Positions 13,441 through 17,238 of a stretch of 17,238 nt of DNA are shown here, piece by piece. Made by a program: the position numbers and the translations under genes. Origin of the DNA: an uncultured Eubacteriales bacterium (GTDB lineage Bacteria > Bacillota > Clostridia > Lachnospirales > Lachnospiraceae); contig CACZSO010000257.1 of assembly GCA_902783795.1 (NCBI GenBank), forward strand, positions 1 through 17,238, in the 5' to 3' direction. The notes under the pieces are model-generated. The model was not told where the DNA came from. It ran no database searches and was given only the letters and a program-made list of their open reading frames with translations. The first letter of the stretch is position 1. Each line of letters begins with the position of its first letter.

Positions 13441-14402
13441 GCAATGCCTTTGGTCGTGAGGAATTTGCTTTCTACCAGAAATACCTGATCTATTCTCCTA
13501 TCCCAAACCCGGAGTTTGAAGAATCTTCCGGGATGAAAACAGGCACCCTGAAAGATCTTAAGAATGTAGGCTGGTCCCCGGAGGGAATCGCAGCCGGCTT
13601 AAATTTCCTGCTCAAAAAAGTGGAGCAGAAGAAAGCCGATCTTTTCTTCATTTATGACGATGAAGCCTGTGAAGCCGATGCAAGGAAGAAAGACGTGAAC
13701 CTGCTGCGCCTGCTTCCGGATGTACAGAATGAGCAGAAAACATCTATCATCCTGTGTGCCGGCGGCGCCTATGAATCTGTGTGTACCGCTGTAGAAGCTC
13801 TGCCTACAGCCCGCCATTTTTCAGAAGCCGGCTTCCCGGTGTGGCTCTTTACCTATCGGGTAGGCTTCCCCGGGGCGGCTGTCAGCGCCCTGGATGATCT
13901 GGCCGCTGCCATAGCTTATCTAACAAAGGATCCGGCTCTGGGCTTCGATCCGGCAGACTATGTCATCGGCGGTTTCTCTGCCGGCGCGAACCTGATATCA
14001 AACTGGGGTACAGGCAATAATGGCTGGAAGCGCTACGGCCTTCCCAAGCCCAGACTGATGCTGCCCATTTACACCTTTATTGATCTCAAACAAAGGACTT
14101 CCGGTGGTGACGGCGCTTTTGAACTCATGATGTTCGGTCCGGATCATCACGAATCCATCGATGTGTGGAATGTTGCGGAACACATTGACCAGGACTACCC
14201 GCCCTGCTACATCGTCTGCGGAAAGGACGATGCTGTCGTACCGGCGCTCAATTCTGAAGAGATGAAGGCTCTGTTGGATGAGGCCAATGTATCGGCCGTG
14301 CTGGATGAGGGTGAGCATGCACCCCATGGGTTCGGAGATGGCACCGGCACTGATGCAGAGGGCTGGCCAGAGCGCGCAGCTGCCTTCCTGGAAAGTCTGT
14401 AA
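13410..14402 (+). CDS. Alpha/beta-hydrolase, acetyl-esterase/BD-FAE-like
   Basis: 330 residues, the only plus-strand gene. A roughly 110-residue N-terminal extension precedes the hydrolase core: CAGGAYESV (116-124) as oxyanion loop, HFSEAGFPVWLFTYRVG, nucleophile elbow GGFSAGA with Ser190, VCGKDDAVVP with probable acid Asp273 or Asp274, and GEHAPHGFG with probable His306. This is the pattern of the acetyl-xylan/acetyl-hydrolase group in gut Clostridia. There is no signal peptide, so deacylation of imported oligosaccharides or small esters is likely (inference). The ATG at 13410 has AAAGGAG at about 6 nt. It is divergent from the oxidoreductase gene, from which it may share control by the LacI-like site, and ends in a strong terminator. 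Confidence 0.88.
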   Translation: MALITVDTPVSNAFGREEFAFYQKYLIYSPIPNPEFEESSGMKTGTLKDLKNVGWSPEGIAAGLNFLLKKVEQKKADLFFIYDDEACEADARKKDVNLLRLLPDVQNEQKTSIILCAGGAYESVCTAVEALPTARHFSEAGFPVWLFTYRVGFPGAAVSALDDLAAAIAYLTKDPALGFDPADYVIGGFSAGANLISNWGTGNNGWKRYGLPKPRLMLPIYTFIDLKQRTSGGDGAFELMMFGPDHHESIDVWNVAEHIDQDYPPCYIVCGKDDAVVPALNSEEMKALLDEANVSAVLDEGEHAPHGFGDGTGTDAEGWPERAAAFLESL

Positions 14403-14408
14403 ATAATA

Positions 14409-14450
14409 AAGCCGGCCAGAGGTCTTAAACCTCCGGCCGGCTTCGTTTTT
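14409..14450 (+). terminator. Strong intrinsic terminator, shared by convergent genes
   Basis: AAGCCGGCC (14409-14417) pairs with GGCCGGCTT (14435-14443), and GAGGT (14419-14423) with ACCTC (14429-14433), with one A/C mismatch between and a 5-nt loop. It is followed on the plus strand by TTCGTTTTTG. The reverse side has a weaker TTTATTATTT tract, so it probably also ends the pyrophosphatase message, whose stop is at 14452. Confidence 0.9.
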
Positions 14451-14451
14451 G

Positions 14452-16080
14452 TTATCCCCAAAGTGCCGAAAGGGCCGGCACCACTTGTTTTTTCCGTGAA
14501 ACTACATGGGGCAGGAAGGCTCGATGGTTCTCCACTTTCGGAACGCCGAATGCCTGGATCAGAATATCGTCGTCCCCGGCGATCAGCAGTTCCGTGCCTT
14601 CTCTCAGTACATCTGTGATCATCAGCAGGATAAAATCATAATCTTTCTTCTCTTTTTCCGTCTCCATGATCTCCAGGAATTCATCCGTACGCCGGATCAG
14701 GCTCTCTGAATCCATGGATGTGATCTGGCCGATCCCCAGTTTATGCTCACTGATCAGGAATTCTTTAAAATCACTGAACAGCAGGGACTCCGCCGGCTTA
14801 TCGGCGCTCTGGCTGGCAGAAAAGACCTCTGTCCCCAATGTCTCCAGATCCAGCCCGGCGATCCTGGCCAGCCGTTCTGCGATCCTTCTGTCCCTGGGTG
14901 TGGCTGTGGGGGACTTGAACATGACGGTATCGCTGATGATGGCGGCCGCCATCAGCCCTGCCAGATTAGCTCCCGGCGTCAGGCCCTGTTCCTGATACAT
15001 GGTGGCAATGATGGTGACAGATGACCCCACTGGTTCATTCCGCATAAACACCGGATATCCTGTCTGGACATCGGCCAGCCGGTGATGATCGATGATGCCC
15101 ACCAGCTCTGCCTGGTCCAGTCCGGGCACAGACTGTCCTATTTCATTATGATCTACTAAGAACACCCGTTTTCTCTTGGGCTGCATCAAATGATACCGGC
15201 TAAGAGACCCTACAACGTGATCGTTTTCATCCAGCACCGGGTAACTGCGGTAGCGGCTCTGCAGGATGGTCTCCTTTACATCGTCCAGATAGTCCTCCAG
15301 ATGGAAGCAGACCATGGGATGGGGCGTGATGATGCGGCTCACCGGAATAGACTGATAGATCATCCGTGAAGTCATATAGGCGTCGCAGGGGGTGGTGATC
15401 AGGCAGGTGCTTGTATTCATGCCGCGGTATTTTTCCGCCAGTTTACACTGACAGAAAATAATGCAGGCTGCCCCGTTTTCCAGGGCCTTTTCTGCCACAT
15501 TTTGCTGTTCTCCGCAGATGACGATGCTGCCTTCTTTAACGTCTCTTACGTTTTCTTCCGGCCCCGGCAGGGCTATGACCACATCGCCGGTCAGGTTCTC
15601 AAACACGTTTTCATCGCTGTTGATGATCGTGCCCTCGATGGCTGAAAGCAGGTTGAAGACCGGCACGTTTTCCACGTGGGGTTCCCGGATGGAATGCATG
15701 TCCTGTTCCGCTATGTCGCCCACAGAAACCACGCCATACAGAGTTCCATCTTCATTTACTACCTGGGCGATCTTATTGCGCTGTTTTTCATACATCAGCT
15801 GCCACACATGGCTCACCGGCGCATTCAGCCCCACCTGGACCAGCTGGTCAAATTCAATGTCCCTGACCTGCGTCCTCACCGTGTGAAGATACAGGGGCGG
15901 CTGGAAGCCGAATTTATTTAAGAGAAACATGCTCTCATCATTTAAATGGCCCAGGCGCGCCGGGACATAACCGGTCTCTCCCAGGGCATTGCAGAGATTA
16001 GCATAAGAGATGGCCGCCACGATGGAATCCGTATCCGGATTGCGGTGACCGGTCACGTAGGTTGCAGGGGTTATTTCCAT
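14452..16080 (-). CDS. ppaC: Manganese-dependent inorganic pyrophosphatase, family II, with CBS-DRTGG-CBS regulatory insert
   Basis: 542 residues. DHH-type catalytic motifs: GHRNPDTDSI (11-20), FLVDHNEIGQ, GIIDHHRLAD, and the C-terminal DHHA2 signature SRKKQVV (528-534). Between the first and second catalytic motifs an insert of about 240 residues contains a CBS half (VSHVWQLM...GVVSVGDIAE), a DRTGG-like middle and a second CBS (PHPMVCFHLEDYLDD...YPVLDENDHVVGSLSRY). CBS/DRTGG pyrophosphatases of clostridia are known to be regulated by adenine nucleotides, including Ap4A. The enzyme hydrolyses pyrophosphate in the cytoplasm. The ATG at 16080 has AAAGGAAG about 9 nt upstream and its own promoter. 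It is monocistronic and ends against the convergent terminator. Confidence 0.95.
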   Translation of the reverse strand: MEITPATYVTGHRNPDTDSIVAAISYANLCNALGETGYVPARLGHLNDESMFLLNKFGFQPPLYLHTVRTQVRDIEFDQLVQVGLNAPVSHVWQLMYEKQRNKIAQVVNEDGTLYGVVSVGDIAEQDMHSIREPHVENVPVFNLLSAIEGTIINSDENVFENLTGDVVIALPGPEENVRDVKEGSIVICGEQQNVAEKALENGAACIIFCQCKLAEKYRGMNTSTCLITTPCDAYMTSRMIYQSIPVSRIITPHPMVCFHLEDYLDDVKETILQSRYRSYPVLDENDHVVGSLSRYHLMQPKRKRVFLVDHNEIGQSVPGLDQAELVGIIDHHRLADVQTGYPVFMRNEPVGSSVTIIATMYQEQGLTPGANLAGLMAAAIISDTVMFKSPTATPRDRRIAERLARIAGLDLETLGTEVFSASQSADKPAESLLFSDFKEFLISEHKLGIGQITSMDSESLIRRTDEFLEIMETEKEKKDYDFILLMITDVLREGTELLIAGDDDILIQAFGVPKVENHRAFLPHVVSRKKQVVPALSALWG

Positions 16081-16121
16081 GAAAGTATTCTTCCTTTTTA
16101 TAAAATAAAGTCCTTTGTTGT

Positions 16122-16150
16122 ATGATAATCGCCAAACCGCACTTTTTCAA
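16122..16150 (-). promoter_or_regulatory. Promoter of the pyrophosphatase gene
   Basis: Minus strand: TTGAAA (16145-16150), 17-bp spacer, TATCAT (16122-16127), with a predicted leader of about 35 nt before the ATG at 16080. Confidence 0.7.
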
Positions 16151-16195
16151 GTCTTTTATTAAAAAGTAATGCTGTTCACCGGCATTCTCACTAAA

Positions 16196-16228
16196 ACAGG
16201 GCTGCCTTTTTGATATTGGCAGCCCTGT
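16196..16228 (-). terminator. Terminator downstream of the right-edge carboxylesterase
   Basis: ACAGGGCTGCC (16196-16206) and GGCAGCCCTGT (16218-16228) form an 11-bp perfect stem with an 11-nt loop, followed on the minus strand by TTTTAG. It lies 35 nt after the carboxylesterase stop and separates it from the pyrophosphatase promoter. Confidence 0.75.
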
Positions 16229-16262
16229 TCAGGTCATTTGATGCTGTTTCAGCCTGATATTA

Positions 16263-17238
16263 TTACAGTGCAGGATAATCGAGGTTCTTTTCGATATATT
16301 CCAAGGTGAGTTTGTCCAGATCGGTGATGCCTTCGTGTCCCACCGGCCCTTCATTGGTGATTTCCATCCAGCCAAAGTTCTCCCGGCTTTCCGGCCATAC
16401 CGGCAGGGGATGTCCGTAGGAATCTGTGCCGTTAGGATCACCGGTGGCGATGAAATTCGCCCAGTAAGAGCTCAGCTGTTCCGCCAGTTCAAAGTCAATG
16501 GGTTCCCAGGGACGGGAGGCAGGCATGCCGTCCCGCAGTGCCCCGAAAGTATACCAAAGTTCTCCGGAATGCCAGGCTAATAAGTTTTCCGTATCCCGGA
16601 ATGTACCTTTCTCCTCAGGGCGGCAGGGAAGATAACGTCCAAAGGCATAGGACCAATTCCGCACGCCGGGGGCTGTTTTTGCCCGGTAAGCGCCAAAGTA
16701 ACGGTTAGTGATCACACCTCCCATGATGCCTAAGCCGCCGCCAAAAGCACGGCTGGCCAGGACACGGCTAAGATAATCCGCATTCTCATCATTGACCGGC
16801 CAAAGCTGTTCAAAATCATATTTATCAAACAGCTCATCACCCAGCTTCTCACGCATATATCCGTAAAATTCCGCTGCGCTTTCAAACTTCTGAGACGGTC
16901 CCAGGCCGCGTCCACGTACCGAACCTTCACCTACGTTGCCGCCAGAAAGATAATCTACGCCGCAGCCAAATTCAGCCATGTTCTTTTCTGCCTCGGGATA
17001 GACGATGTTCACACCATCCGCTACCATCATGCCGGGCAGTCCGCCGGGGGCGCCAAAGCCCGGTTCATTTACAAAGTCATAGAACTTAAAAGCCGGCAGT
17101 TTACGAAGTTCTTCCGGCGTGATGTCCGGATCCAGGCCCAGATTTTCCAGATATTTCTTATTTGCATCCTGTGCTTCGTCCATGGTCAGGTAATTCCGCA
17201 TCCAGGCCAGGTTGGACTGGTTGATGCAGCGTTTTACC
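16263..17238 (-). CDS. Type-B carboxylesterase, C-terminal part (5' end beyond the window)
   Basis: The frame is open to the window edge; the visible part is 324 codons plus the stop. It reads KRCINQSNLAWMRNYLTMDEA at the edge, the region just after the nucleophile elbow in this family, then a long insert-like region (GGLPGMMVADGVNIVYPEAE), LAWHSGELWYTFGAL with the probable catalytic His, and FIATGDPNG...LPVWP. The nucleophile Ser and oxyanion loop should lie outside the window. An internal ATG at 17201 is not the start because homology continues upstream. The C-terminal part is similar in design to the 430-residue carboxylesterase in this window but has longer loops, so they are paralogues rather than a recent duplication. 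The stop at 16263 is followed by a strong terminator. Confidence 0.88.
   Translation of the reverse strand, partial: VKRCINQSNLAWMRNYLTMDEAQDANKKYLENLGLDPDITPEELRKLPAFKFYDFVNEPGFGAPGGLPGMMVADGVNIVYPEAEKNMAEFGCGVDYLSGGNVGEGSVRGRGLGPSQKFESAAEFYGYMREKLGDELFDKYDFEQLWPVNDENADYLSRVLASRAFGGGLGIMGGVITNRYFGAYRAKTAPGVRNWSYAFGRYLPCRPEEKGTFRDTENLLAWHSGELWYTFGALRDGMPASRPWEPIDFELAEQLSSYWANFIATGDPNGTDSYGHPLPVWPESRENFGWMEITNEGPVGHEGITDLDKLTLEYIEKNLDYPAL

Overview
The window looks like chromosome from a mid-GC (about 50%) gut-type Clostridia, most likely Lachnospiraceae. This is inferred from the ribosome-binding sites (AAAGGAGG type), the TTGACA/TATAAT-like promoters, a flavodoxin-ferredoxin (EFR1-like) protein, and a CBS-domain family II pyrophosphatase. 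No tRNA, rRNA, CRISPR array, insertion sequence or phage gene was seen. All genes but one are on the minus strand, so transcription mostly runs from high to low coordinates.

Left part (1-3133). A partial aldo/keto reductase (1-192) lies 17 nt downstream of a flavodoxin/2x[4Fe-4S] protein (210-980), and the two look like a redox operon. A gene-poor stretch (981-1400) holds a long-spacer promoter, a 49-nt hairpin and a short tandem repeat. Then come a PHB-depolymerase/prolyl-oligopeptidase-like esterase (1401-2678) and a small DUF4870-like membrane protein (2732-3133).

Centre-left (3208-5454) is the most unusual part. A consensus promoter (5426-5454) drives a 140-150 nt structured leader. After it come a 192-residue protein of unknown function (weak, catalytically degenerate PD-(D/E)XK resemblance), a roughly 240-nt gap full of hairpins, and an orphan reverse transcriptase with a YSDD active site and no maturase-type endonuclease domain. 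The gap is closed by a 10-bp perfect inverted repeat 115 nt apart. This architecture (protein, structured RNA, RT) recalls retrons and ncRNA-associated defence RTs, but I cannot assign it to a named class. It is the best candidate here for an undescribed system.

Centre (5538-13115). There is a type-B carboxylesterase, then a membrane-associated operon read as CorA-type transporter, 190-residue anchored protein, 980-residue anchored protein. Upstream lie a P-loop kinase-like protein and a Gfo/Idh/MocA oxidoreductase, 9 nt apart. Right part (13116-17238). A divergent control region carries an 18-bp LacI-like operator that sits exactly inside the oxidoreductase promoter. The only plus-strand gene, an acetyl-esterase-like hydrolase, starts here. 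It converges through a strong shared terminator on the CBS/DRTGG-type Mn-dependent inorganic pyrophosphatase. Last is the 3' part of a second type-B carboxylesterase, cut by the window edge.

Four different alpha/beta-hydrolases plus a sugar-type oxidoreductase and an aldo/keto reductase suggest a region for handling acylated small molecules or glycans. That link is inference from proximity only.
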